A model generated the notes under the pieces. It searched no databases and was not told where the DNA came from. It worked only from the letters and a program-made list of their open reading frames with translations. From NCBI GenBank assembly GCA_910587735.1, contig CAJUNT010000002.1, forward strand, positions 114,564-178,563: a stretch of DNA of 64,000 bases. The letters run 5' to 3'. Source of the DNA: an uncultured Clostridia bacterium (GTDB lineage: Bacteria; Bacillota; Clostridia; Lachnospirales; Anaerotignaceae). Made by a program: the position numbers and the translations under genes. This document shows positions 45,815-54,127 of this stretch, in pieces (position 1 is the first letter of the stretch; every line of letters starts with the position of its first letter).

Positions 45815-45843
45815 TTGTAAATAGAAATAAAATGTAATATAAT
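45815..45843 (+). promoter_or_regulatory. Toxin promoter, TA locus 1
   Basis: TTGTAA-N17-TATAAT, expected transcript start near 45850. Confidence 0.75.
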
Positions 45844-45905
45844 AAAAAAATGGTAACCGTGATGGGTTGGCTAGCCTCCCTCTAATAGGAGAGGAGGTGG
45901 AGCAT

Positions 45906-46007
45906 ATGGATATATACCAAGTATTAACTTTGTTGTTACTTGCCGGTAATTTCCTAATAGCTTTACAAGCTAAATGCGAAAAGCCCACTCCTTTAGGGGT
46001 GGGATGA
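45906..46007 (+). pseudogene. Type I (Fst/holin-like) toxin, 3' end replaced by an IS200/IS605-type insertion
   Basis: Encodes a 33-aa product. The first 20 residues (MDIYQVLTLLLLAGNFLIAL) are a holin-like toxin membrane segment; the last 13 come from the inserted element. Deleting 45967-46168 exactly joins ...GCTTTAC to TTTCTTATATGG and gives a 28-aa toxin ending LLSYMDKRR, the normal basic tail of this family. The ribosome site GGAGG is paired with an upstream CCTCC in a hairpin (about 45878-45900). Whether the chimeric peptide is still toxic is unknown. Confidence 0.7.
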
Positions 46008-46168
46008 AATAAAAGGTTTTGACACGAGCCTTATACTATCGCTAATGGATACAAGGGTATCTTTGATAGTGAAAGTCTTAATGAAATAGATTAGTTTTAT
46101 ATACTTTCGAGTATATTTAGAAGTTTATGTAATTAAGAACCCCATGCCTTTAGGCATGGGAGTGTCAG
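45967..46168 (+). mobile_element. 202-bp non-autonomous IS200/IS605-type element
   Basis: Left hairpin CCCACTCC-TTTA-GGGGTGGG 17 nt from the left edge and right hairpin CCCATGCC-TTTA-GGCATGGG 8 nt from the right edge: subterminal imperfect palindromes instead of terminal inverted repeats. It lies 3' of TTAC and has no target duplication. Interior has nested stems ACTATC/GATAGT and GATAC/GTATC plus a UUCG-capped stem ATATACT/AGTATAT; no transposase. Boundaries are set by toxin frame restoration. Confidence 0.7.
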
Positions 46169-46194
46169 TTTCTTATATGGATAAAAGAAGGTAA

Positions 46195-46338
46195 ATAAAA
46201 AAGCCACCCTCATAATATCGACCTCTGAGTGGTGGTTTTTTATACCAAGTATTAACAAAGAGGTTAGCCGCTTTTCTGCCCTTTGCAGAGGGCGGCGGTT
46301 ACCTACTAATATTATAACAGAAACAAAACAAAAGTAAA
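46195..46338 (-). ncRNA. Antisense RNA antitoxin, TA locus 1
   Basis: Minus-strand promoter TTTACT-N16-TATAAT (-35 at 46333-46338, -10 at 46311-46316), start near 46304, about 110 nt to a bidirectional terminator (46195-46240, GCCACC...GGTGG flanked by A6 and T6). Its transcript can pair with the toxin mRNA through the direct repeat TATACCAAGTATTAAC (45913-45928 and 46241-46256) and through inverted segments GGTAACCG / CGGTTACC. Same plan as the pAD1 par RNA II. Confidence 0.65.
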
Positions 46339-46392
46339 GCACTTGTTTGTATAAAACAGGTGTTTTTTTGATGGGGAAAAGGAGCGTAAAAT

Positions 46393-46964
46393 ATGGATAA
46401 ACAAAAATTACAAAAAATTACATTTGAACAGCTGATACAAAGAAGTATACAAAGAGAACAAGACAAAATGAAAGTGAAAGAAATAGAAGTTCCTTCTATG
46501 GGAGGCACGCTTTTATTTCAAAAAATGCCAGAAAATAAATTGATGGATATTATGGACGAACTGCAAAACGATAACAGTTTATCAGCAAATATTGCAGTAG
46601 AAAGAAAAGTAATTTATCATTGTTGTCCTATGTTACAAGATACAAAATTGCACAGCGAATTAGGTATCATAGAGCCTTATGATGTGGTAGAAAAGCTATT
46701 TAATATACAAGAAACAGATAGCATTGCAAAAGAAGTTATGGAATTGAATGGCTTTTCTGATATTGCTGAAAAAAAGGTATATGAAATAAAAAACTCATAA
46801 AACACAATGCAGATTTTAATTTATATGCATTTTATGCAGTAAGAGGTTATAGTCTTTCAGAGTTGGCAAATTTGTCCATGCTAGAAAGGCTATTTTTGCA
46901 TTGTGCGAGAGAACAATATTACAAAGAAGAATCAGAAAAATATAATGCTCTTTTAGGGAGGTGA
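46393..46964 (+). CDS. Tail assembly chaperone (XkdN-like) with -1 frameshift extension
   Basis: In frame 0 the protein is 135 aa (46393-46800). The heptamer A AAA AAC at 46788-46794, in the correct X XXY YYZ phase, lies just before the stop. Slipping back one base continues for 56 codons to TGA at 46962, reading IKHNADFNLYAFYAVRGYS...LGR, for a 190-aa product. This is the G/GT arrangement conserved upstream of tape measure genes. The chaperones load onto the tape measure protein during tail assembly. The end given is that of the long form. Confidence 0.82.
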
Positions 46965-46969
46965 ATTTT

Positions 46970-49537
46970 ATGGGAAGAACATTAGGTATTGTATTAAATT
47001 TAAAAGATAGATTCAGCGGTGTATTAAATGGTGCAGGTAAAAATGCAAAGAAATTTGCAGCGCAACTCCATCAATCCAAAAAATTGATTAGTGGTATGGA
47101 AAATAGTTTGTTAAAAGTAGGAAAAGCAACAGCAGCATTTAGTGCAATCGGTATAGGCACAGGTATGAAAAGTTTTGCAGATTATGACAGTGCGGTGAGA
47201 CAGGTAGCGACATCTACAGGGAAATCATTAGAAGGCATGAAACAATTAAAAAATGTTATGCAAGATGTTTACAGTAATAATTATGGTGAAAACTGGGAAG
47301 ATGTGGGAAATAGTGTTGCAACAGTACAAAAATATTTAGGTAATACAGGGGAATCTATACAGCAAGCTACTAAAAATGCAATTAGTTTAAGGGATACATT
47401 TGGTACAGATGTTACAGAAAGTATGCGCTCTGTGGACGCATTGATGAAAAATTTCGGGATTTCATCAAATGAGGCTTTTAATCTGATAGGACAAGGCGCA
47501 CAACAAAATTTAGACTTTTCGGGGGAACTGGTAGACAGTATAAACGAATATTCTTCACAAGTGAAAAAACTGGGGCTTTCAGCTGAGGATATGTTTGGCA
47601 TATTTGCAAGTGGCGCAGAAAATGGCGCATGGAATGTGGATAAAATAGGGGATGCACTCAAAGAGTTTAGTATTCGTTCCATTGATGGCAGTAAAACTAC
47701 ATTAGAAGGTTTTAAAGCAATAGGTAAAAACGCTGGTGTTATGGCACAAAAATTTACTGCTGGAGGAGAAACAGCAAGAAATGCCTTTTTTGAAACAATA
47801 CAAGGGTTGAAACAAATGGATAACGCCGTAGAACAGGATGCTGCTGGTGTTGCATTATTTGGTACAATGTGGGAAGATTTAGGAAAAGATGTTGTATTGA
47901 ATATGGATAAAATGGGCGGTGCATTTGATAAAAATAGACAAACAATGCTTGAAATCAATAAAATCAAATATAGTAGTTTTTCAAAAGCAATCACGGGCAT
48001 AGGGCGACAACTGTCTGTTGCATTTATACCAATAGGAGAAACAATATTACCTTGTTTTAATACATTTGCAAATTGGTTAAGTAATAAATTACCTTCTGCT
48101 ATAAAAGGCTTTACGGATATTTTAAATAATGTACCTCAAAAAATAGAAAAGTTTGCAGGAAAACTGATAAATTCATTTGAAAAGGAAGATGTTAATAGAG
48201 TTTTTGTAAAATTAAAACAGAATGTTTTTAAAGGGTCAGAAGAAACAAAAAAGGCATTTCAATCTATAGGGTTGGATGCCGATGAAATGAAAAAAAAGTT
48301 TTTAGAAGGCGGTGATAGTGCAAAACAAGCATTTTCTGAAACAATAAAAAGACTTCGTGAATTAGATGATGAAAAAACACGTGCTTTTGCAGGCAATACT
48401 TTATTTGGCACAATGTGGCAAGATTTAGGGAAAGACGCTATATTGTCTATGAGTAATATGCGTTCTTTTTTAGCAGGTAAAATATTTTCTTTTTTAAAAG
48501 AAAAATTTCAATATTTGAAAAATCATATGCAGGAAGTGAAAGCAGTTGTTGCAGGATTAGCAGGTGCATTTGTAGGTTTGAAAACGATAACCGTTACAGT
48601 TGGCGTATTGAAAAAACTAAATGAAGCGGGAGGTACAGCAAAGTTTATTTTTAATGCTTTAAAAACATCATTGCTTGCAAATCCTTTTGTATTGACAGCA
48701 ACAGCAATCGGTGTGCTTGTAGGTGCTTTTGTATTGCTATATCAAAAAAGCGAAACATTTCGCAATGGTATACAACAACTATGGGGAAGGTTAAAAGAAT
48801 TTGGCGCAGTGATAGGCGGTGAAGTAATAGGCATATTACAACAATTACATAGTTGGTTTGGTGAAAAAATAGCCCCTATGCTCTCACAGATAGGACAAAG
48901 TTTTATTGAACTATGTCAGTCACCTATTGTGTCATGGTTTGCAGATGTATTTGTATCTGGTATAGGTGTAGCAGTTCAAAACTTTTTTAATATCGTTAAT
49001 GCAGTATTACCTCATATACAGGGAGTGATAGAAGGATTATTGACATCATTTAATGGTATATTGACATTTTTAAGCGGTGTTTTTTCATTAGATTGGCAAA
49101 AAGCATGGCAAGGTGTGAAAGACATATTTTATGGTATTGTACAAAGTATTGGTAATATATTTGGAGCTATAATAGAAAAAATAAAAGGGCGTATTAATGG
49201 TATTACAAGTCAAATCAATAATGTTGCACAAAAAATGTCAAATATTCCCGTGATAGGAGGATTGGTTCAAAAAATAAACATACCGCAGTTTGCCACAGGT
49301 ACACAATATTTTAAAGGTGGTACGGCATTAGTAGGGGAACATGGTGCAGAACTGATTGATATGCCTTCAGGAAGCAAAGTAACACCAGCTGATAAAACAA
49401 AACAAATATTGAAATCAGGAAATCCTATTGCGATAAATATTACAGTGCAGGGAAATATGATAGGCAATGAACAATATGCAAATCAGCTAGGAAATATTAT
49501 AATACAAAAAATTATGACAGCACAGTATAATGTATAA
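46970..49537 (+). CDS. Tape measure protein
   Basis: 855 aa. N-terminal TP901-type domain (YDSAVRQVATSTGKSLEGMKQLKN, AISLRDTFGTDVTESMRSVDALMKNFG), hydrophobic membrane-inserting stretches at about 545-600, a coiled region, and a C-terminal FATGTQYFKGGTALVGEHGAELIDMPSGSKV tail. Two related segments, each ending LFGTMWxDLGKD (about 290-310 and 475-490), show an internal duplication. ATG at 46970 behind GGGAGGTG. Length would set a tail of about 130 nm (inference from 1.5 A per residue). Confidence 0.93.
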   Translation: MGRTLGIVLNLKDRFSGVLNGAGKNAKKFAAQLHQSKKLISGMENSLLKVGKATAAFSAIGIGTGMKSFADYDSAVRQVATSTGKSLEGMKQLKNVMQDVYSNNYGENWEDVGNSVATVQKYLGNTGESIQQATKNAISLRDTFGTDVTESMRSVDALMKNFGISSNEAFNLIGQGAQQNLDFSGELVDSINEYSSQVKKLGLSAEDMFGIFASGAENGAWNVDKIGDALKEFSIRSIDGSKTTLEGFKAIGKNAGVMAQKFTAGGETARNAFFETIQGLKQMDNAVEQDAAGVALFGTMWEDLGKDVVLNMDKMGGAFDKNRQTMLEINKIKYSSFSKAITGIGRQLSVAFIPIGETILPCFNTFANWLSNKLPSAIKGFTDILNNVPQKIEKFAGKLINSFEKEDVNRVFVKLKQNVFKGSEETKKAFQSIGLDADEMKKKFLEGGDSAKQAFSETIKRLRELDDEKTRAFAGNTLFGTMWQDLGKDAILSMSNMRSFLAGKIFSFLKEKFQYLKNHMQEVKAVVAGLAGAFVGLKTITVTVGVLKKLNEAGGTAKFIFNALKTSLLANPFVLTATAIGVLVGAFVLLYQKSETFRNGIQQLWGRLKEFGAVIGGEVIGILQQLHSWFGEKIAPMLSQIGQSFIELCQSPIVSWFADVFVSGIGVAVQNFFNIVNAVLPHIQGVIEGLLTSFNGILTFLSGVFSLDWQKAWQGVKDIFYGIVQSIGNIFGAIIEKIKGRINGITSQINNVAQKMSNIPVIGGLVQKINIPQFATGTQYFKGGTALVGEHGAELIDMPSGSKVTPADKTKQILKSGNPIAINITVQGNMIGNEQYANQLGNIIIQKIMTAQYNV

Positions 49538-49542
49538 ATTTG

Positions 49543-49571
49543 TTGTAAAAGAAAAAAATATGTGATAAAAT
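49543..49571 (+). promoter_or_regulatory. Toxin promoter, TA locus 2
   Basis: TTGTAA-N17-TAAAAT, same -35 and spacing as in TA locus 1. Confidence 0.75.
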
Positions 49572-49633
49572 GGGAAACAGATAACCGTGATGGGCAGCCA
49601 GCCTCCCTACAATCAGGGGGGGAGGTGTATACT

Positions 49634-49717
49634 ATGACAATATTTGAATGTTTATACATTTGTATAGCGTTTGCAACGTTAGTCGTACTTATACTTGACT
49701 TTAAGTCAAAAAAATAA
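49634..49717 (+). CDS. Type I holin-like toxin (Fst/TxpA-type)
   Basis: 27 aa, MTIFECLYICIAFATL then VVLILDFKSKK: a single membrane helix with a short basic tail, the standard form of small 'putative holin-like' toxins. GGGGGGGAGG lies before the ATG and can pair with CCTCCC at 49602-49607 to mask the ribosome site. It is intact, unlike the toxin of locus 1. Expected to depolarise the membrane if the antisense RNA is lost. Confidence 0.75.
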   Translation: MTIFECLYICIAFATLVVLILDFKSKK

Positions 49718-49854
49718 CTGCCCTTTGTAGCCTTAGGGCAGTTATTCACTGTTAATAGACAAAAGAGGCTGACCGCTTAATGCCTTTTGGCAGAAAGGCG
49801 ACGGTTATCACCCTGATTTGATATTAGTATAATATAAAAATATAGAAATGTAAA
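49705..49854 (-). ncRNA. Antisense RNA antitoxin, TA locus 2
   Basis: Promoter TTTACA-N17-TATACT on the minus strand (-35 49849-49854, -10 49826-49831), start near 49818, ending at a perfect 12-bp hairpin AATAACTGCCCT / AGGGCAGTTATT (49713-49746) followed by a seven-T run on the minus strand. Length about 110 nt, equal to locus 1. Inverted matches to the toxin leader (AACCGT / ACGGTT, AGCCTC / GAGGCT) supply pairing. Confidence 0.65.
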
Positions 49855-49897
49855 GCACTTACAATAAAAGTAGGTGCTTTTTTTATGGGGTGAAAAT

Positions 49898-50326
49898 ATG
49901 GATATTGTGGTATCAGCAAATAATGGAGAAACAATTTTAATATTACCCATACTTCCTGAAAATATGCCAGAATTGGTAGAAACATGGAACAACAGCACAT
50001 TTGACAGTATAAATGGTGAAATCAATTTAATAGGCACAAAAGGACTAAGAACTGTAACATTACAATCCTTTTTTCCAGTAAACAAAAATTATCGTTTTCA
50101 AAGACCTGGCAGTCAAAAAGACGGTTGGAAATATGTTGCTTTTTTTCAAAAGTATGCAGATTTGAGAGTACCCATCAGAATGGTATTTTTAGACGATATG
50201 CAAGAATTGTCAAACATGGCTTATACTATCGAAAAATTTACAGCGCAAATAAATAGAAGAAAAGATATCAATTATACTGTAGAACTGAAAGAATATCGTT
50301 TTGTGAAAGTAAAGGAAGTGGAGTAA
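49898..50326 (+). CDS. XkdP-like tail protein
   Basis: 142 aa. The beta-rich N-terminus (ILPILPENMPELVETWNNSTFDSINGEINLIGTKGL) and FFPVNKNYRFQRPGSQKDGWKY match the first domain of XkdP-like hub-associated proteins. The LysM domain usual in longer relatives is absent. Start at 49898 by GGGGTG. Confidence 0.75.
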   Translation: MDIVVSANNGETILILPILPENMPELVETWNNSTFDSINGEINLIGTKGLRTVTLQSFFPVNKNYRFQRPGSQKDGWKYVAFFQKYADLRVPIRMVFLDDMQELSNMAYTIEKFTAQINRRKDINYTVELKEYRFVKVKEVE

Positions 50327-51309
50327 TGGACTATCAAATAATCATAATAAAACAATCAAAAAGTTATGATATTTCAGATATTGTAGGAGGTATTAGTTGG
50401 AGCGATAATGTAGAAAGTTTAGGTATGGAGTTTTGTTTTTCTGTAGGGGTATCAGATGAAATTTATTTCAGCAAATTTGTAATTGATGTAGGTGATATGG
50501 TACTTTTTAGAAAAGAAAGCGAAATATTTAGAGGTATCATTGTAAACAAAACCATTTCTGATACTACTGAGCAAAAATTTAAAGCATATGATTTTTGTTG
50601 GTATTTGAATAAAAGTAAATTGATAAAACAGTTTAATGGTATCAATGCAGGGGAAGCAATCAAACAATTATGCAGTGAAATGAATATTAAATTGGGTAAG
50701 ATTGCAACAATGAAAAGCAATATCAGCCATATTTATTATGATAAAACGGTGTCTGATATCATAGACGATATACTAGAGCAAGAAACAGCAGAAACAGCAA
50801 AAATATATATCAAAGAAATGAGAGGAGACAGTTTTTATATATTTGAAAAGGGGACTTTATTTATTAAGCCTATATATCAAACTGCCTTCAATATTTCAGC
50901 TTTTCCCGTTACAAATGCAATAGGTAGTTTTGACAGAGAGTGGAGTATAGAAGATATGAAAAACGCCGTAAAAATTGTATCAGCGAGCGAGAAAAGTGTA
51001 CGTATATTAGGGGAGGCACAGCATGAGCAAAATATACAGAAATATGGTTTGTTACAGGAAATAGAGACCGTTGACGAAAAAGATTTCAATAAAGCTCAAA
51101 ATATTGCGCAAAATAAATTGGAGCAATATAACAAAGTCGGTGAAACATTCCATGTGGATTTGCTGGGAGATGATACTACACGTGCTGGTAGAATGATAAC
51201 AATAGATAACGAAAAAATAGACGTTTCAGGTGATTTCTTTATTAAAAACTGTAATCATACTGTTTCAGGAGGGGTGCATACTATGTCGATGGAATTGGAG
51301 AAAATATAA
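50326..51309 (+). CDS. Baseplate hub protein (XkdQ/gpD-like)
   Basis: 327 aa. YDISDIVGGISWSDNVESLGMEFCFSV, FRGIIVNKTISDTTEQKFKAYDFCWYLNKSK and the C-terminal AGRMITIDNEKIDVSGDFFIKNCNHTVSGGVHTM are XkdQ-type. Forms the central hub through which the tube is capped. Overlaps the previous stop by one base; repeat copy 8 follows. Confidence 0.88.
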   Translation: MDYQIIIIKQSKSYDISDIVGGISWSDNVESLGMEFCFSVGVSDEIYFSKFVIDVGDMVLFRKESEIFRGIIVNKTISDTTEQKFKAYDFCWYLNKSKLIKQFNGINAGEAIKQLCSEMNIKLGKIATMKSNISHIYYDKTVSDIIDDILEQETAETAKIYIKEMRGDSFYIFEKGTLFIKPIYQTAFNISAFPVTNAIGSFDREWSIEDMKNAVKIVSASEKSVRILGEAQHEQNIQKYGLLQEIETVDEKDFNKAQNIAQNKLEQYNKVGETFHVDLLGDDTTRAGRMITIDNEKIDVSGDFFIKNCNHTVSGGVHTMSMELEKI

Positions 51310-51322
51310 ATAACGAAATAAT

Positions 51323-51558
51323 AGCGATTGCAAAAGTTAAAGTTTTTGCCCCGCTTTTTTCAAAAAGCGGGTGAGAGTTTGAGAGCAACGCTCTCAAGGT
51401 TCTAACAGAATTTAATTTTATTAAAATAATTGTAAAAGTTTAGTGAAAAGGTTTGAGGGGATTAAAAGAATATCTTTTGTTTTGCGGACGTTGTCCGCAC
51501 CTACAAACTTTTTTGAAAAAAAGTTTGACAAAAAACTTTTGAATATGTGAACACAATC
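51323..51558 (+). mobile_element. Hairpin-array repeat, copy 8
   Basis: Forward, close to copy 5: CCCGCTTTTT/AAAAAGCGGG, TTGAGAGC/GCTCTCAA, GCGGAC-GTT-GTCCGC, AAACTTTTTT/AAAAAAGTTT, right end GTGAACACAAT. Ends 6 nt before the AAGGGGGG ribosome site of the next gene. Confidence 0.85.
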
Positions 51559-51577
51559 ATAACAAGGGGGGATTATT

Positions 51578-52000
51578 ATGAATAACTGGGCGGAGCAATT
51601 CGCAAAAGAACTAAAAAAAAGAGAAAATCCACAAATATTAGGAGCAATATTAGGGACGGTAATTGCACCACCTCCGAAATTAGAAATCAGCATATTAAAC
51701 AACAGTGTTATAATCAAAAAATGTTATATACTAAAAAATATATGCCAAGGATATACCAGAATAATAGAAATACCAGAACAAACAGCAACAGGAAAAGCAA
51801 AAGGCAAAGGTTACACCATTGGCGGAGCGGATGCGCATGATGTGGTAACAGATGTCACAATACAATCTGTAGGTATGCCAAGTGCAGAAATTTGTTTTAC
51901 AGACACACTAAAAGCGGGCGATGAGGTATTACTTGTAGTTTCTCCAGATAATCAGACATATTTTGTAATAGGAAAGGTAATCAAAATAGGTGATGAATGA
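51578..52000 (+). CDS. DUF2577 baseplate protein (XkdR-like)
   Basis: 140 aa. N-terminal amphipathic helix, GAILGTVIAPPPKLEISIL, and a C-terminal OB-like part (LKAGDEVLLVVSPDNQTYFVIGKV) typical of DUF2577. Spike or puncture-associated part of the baseplate. Confidence 0.85.
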   Translation: MNNWAEQFAKELKKRENPQILGAILGTVIAPPPKLEISILNNSVIIKKCYILKNICQGYTRIIEIPEQTATGKAKGKGYTIGGADAHDVVTDVTIQSVGMPSAEICFTDTLKAGDEVLLVVSPDNQTYFVIGKVIKIGDE

Positions 52001-52467
52001 TGTTTCCTACTATTCATACGAATTTAGAACAATTAAATGAAAAACTATCTCAACAGCAAAACAGCGTAAAGCCATTAGGCAAAAGCTGTTTTTTTGATTA
52101 CAAAACTGGACAGCACAATATAATAGACGGTAGAAATGTAATGTGTTCTGATTTAGAAACAATAGAGCAATGGATAGAAAAAGTATTGCGTACAGAAATT
52201 GATAAATATGGTGTGTATACCATTGACGAACATGAAAATTTCGGCATATCTATATACCGTTATATAGGTGAAAAAAATATACCTATGGGGTATGTTGCGT
52301 CGGAACTCAAAAGAGAAATTACAGAACAAATGCTACAACACAGATACATAAAAGAAGTAACAGACTATCAAGCGATAAGAGAAAAAAGAGGACTGCATAT
52401 ATTGTTTACAACAGTATTGATAACAGGGGAACAAATTAAAAAGGAAGTGCAGTTATATGGATTATAG
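52000..52467 (+). CDS. DUF2634 baseplate wedge protein (XkdS-like)
   Basis: 155 aa (ATG at 51997 gives one more residue; both lie next to AGGTGATGA). GKSCFFDYKTGQHNIIDGRNVMCSDLETIEQWIEKVLRTE...IYRYIGEKNIPMG is the gp25-like lysozyme-fold wedge. Overlaps baseplate J by 11 nt. Confidence 0.87.
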   Translation: MFPTIHTNLEQLNEKLSQQQNSVKPLGKSCFFDYKTGQHNIIDGRNVMCSDLETIEQWIEKVLRTEIDKYGVYTIDEHENFGISIYRYIGEKNIPMGYVASELKREITEQMLQHRYIKEVTDYQAIREKRGLHILFTTVLITGEQIKKEVQLYGL

Positions 52468-53536
52468 AAAATCGGCGGACAGTATACAAAAAGAATTGCT
52501 GTCAGAAATAGAAGACAGTTATGAAAAGTCAAAAGGCTATTTTTTATGGGATATATTGAAAGCGGTTGCAGTTGGTATGAAAAATTTACTTGAAAAACTG
52601 CAAATTGTTTCGGACAAATTGGATATAGAAAATATATACGGTGAGGAAAGAGAGCGTTTTATATTTCAAAGAACAGGCATCACAAGAAGACAAGCAACAT
52701 TTTCAGAAGGTGTAATAACAGTAAAAGGAAATGGCATTGTAAAAAAAGGGGACTTGTTTGAAACAGAAGGACTTATCAGATTTAAGGCTGTAGAAACAGT
52801 CAATGTAATAGAACAGGCTGATATCATTGTAAAAGCAGTGACAGCAGGTGCAATAGGAAATGTACCCATGGGAAGTATTACAAAAATGCCTATTACCATA
52901 CAGGGTATTACAAGCTGTACAAACCATACAGCAACGGAAGGCGGATACCAACAAGAAAATGATAAAGATTTACTTGTAAGGTATTATGAAAGGCTAAGAG
53001 AGCCAGCAACATCGGGAAATATATATCATTATAAAAGATGGGCGAAAGAAGTAGAAGGCGTAGGGGCTGTAAATGTATTTCCATTATGGAACGGTGACAA
53101 CACTGTAAAAATTGTCATAATTGATTTAGAAAGACAGCCCGCAAGTGATGAGTTGGTAGAAAAAGTACAGAATTATATTGACCCGAATAGCACAGGTACA
53201 GGGCAAGGACAAGCACCTATTGGCGCATATTGTACTGTAGAAAGTGCAAAACCGAAAATAATCAATGTTTCTGTTCTGCTCCATGTTTCTAAATATGTTG
53301 TATTAGAAGTGATTAAAAAAGAGATAGAAAACAAAATAATAGAATATTTCAAACAAATTGCATTTGAACAAGAATATGCAAGTTTTGCACAAATAGGAGC
53401 GAATATACTTTCTGTAGAAAATGTACTTGATTATGAAAATATGACATTAAATGGCTTGACACAAAATATCACTTGTCAAAAATATGAAGTAATGATATTG
53501 GGCGAGGTGACATTATTAAATGACAGTACAATATAA
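52457..53536 (+). CDS. Baseplate J-like protein (XkdT-like)
   Basis: 359 aa. GITRRQATFSEGVITVKGNGIVKKGDLFET, GAIGNVPMGSI, TEGGYQQENDKDLLVRYYERLREPATSGNIYHYKRWAKEVEGVGAVNVFPLW are hallmark J segments. Joins wedge to fibres. Confidence 0.93.
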   Translation: MDYRKSADSIQKELLSEIEDSYEKSKGYFLWDILKAVAVGMKNLLEKLQIVSDKLDIENIYGEERERFIFQRTGITRRQATFSEGVITVKGNGIVKKGDLFETEGLIRFKAVETVNVIEQADIIVKAVTAGAIGNVPMGSITKMPITIQGITSCTNHTATEGGYQQENDKDLLVRYYERLREPATSGNIYHYKRWAKEVEGVGAVNVFPLWNGDNTVKIVIIDLERQPASDELVEKVQNYIDPNSTGTGQGQAPIGAYCTVESAKPKIINVSVLLHVSKYVVLEVIKKEIENKIIEYFKQIAFEQEYASFAQIGANILSVENVLDYENMTLNGLTQNITCQKYEVMILGEVTLLNDSTI

Positions 53537-54125
53537 ATTACTGAAATTACTGCATAAAATTTACAGAAAAGATAAATTGACACTACAAATTACAAAAGCA
53601 ATAGCGATGCAGATACATAACGCTGAACAAAATATACAGGAAATAGGCAAACAGCAATATTTAGATAGTGCGTCATGGGGATTAGATATATTTGAAAAAG
53701 AATTAAAAATGAAAAGAAAAGACAAATTGACAGAACAAAGACGTGCTGTTATACAAGCAAAGTGGAGAGGTGCAGGAAAATTAACATTACTTTTGATACA
53801 AACAACATTGCAATGTTATGTTTCAGGAGCAGTTTTTGTAACATTTCAAAAATACTTATATATTACTATGACAAGTCAAGTAATAGAAAGTGTGAATATG
53901 ATTGATATTGTTCATACAATAGAGGAAGTTAAACCTGCGCATATTGGCTGGGGGCTAAAATATAAATTGCCAGAAATACAACATCATACGCTTGTAGGTG
54001 CTATGGTGCAACAAAGTTTTTTTGTAGATATTCTACCTTATGTTGACAACTGGGAAAGTGAAATCATTGTTGATGTAGGAAATAAAATGTGTGTTGGTGC
54101 TTATATAGAAATAGAGGAGGTATGA
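53520..54125 (+). CDS. XkdU/DUF2313-like tail protein
   Basis: 201 aa. LDIFEKELKMKRKDKLTEQRRAVIQAKWRGAGKLT is the family signature; the C-terminus carries IEEVKPAHIGWGLKY. Connects baseplate J to the fibres. Overlaps the J gene by 17 nt. Confidence 0.87.
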   Translation: MTVQYKLLKLLHKIYRKDKLTLQITKAIAMQIHNAEQNIQEIGKQQYLDSASWGLDIFEKELKMKRKDKLTEQRRAVIQAKWRGAGKLTLLLIQTTLQCYVSGAVFVTFQKYLYITMTSQVIESVNMIDIVHTIEEVKPAHIGWGLKYKLPEIQHHTLVGAMVQQSFFVDILPYVDNWESEIIVDVGNKMCVGAYIEIEEV

Positions 54126-54127
54126 AA

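Noticed and set aside
45967..46168. IStron (group I intron plus IS605)
   Set aside because: At 202 bp it is too short for a group I intron core.
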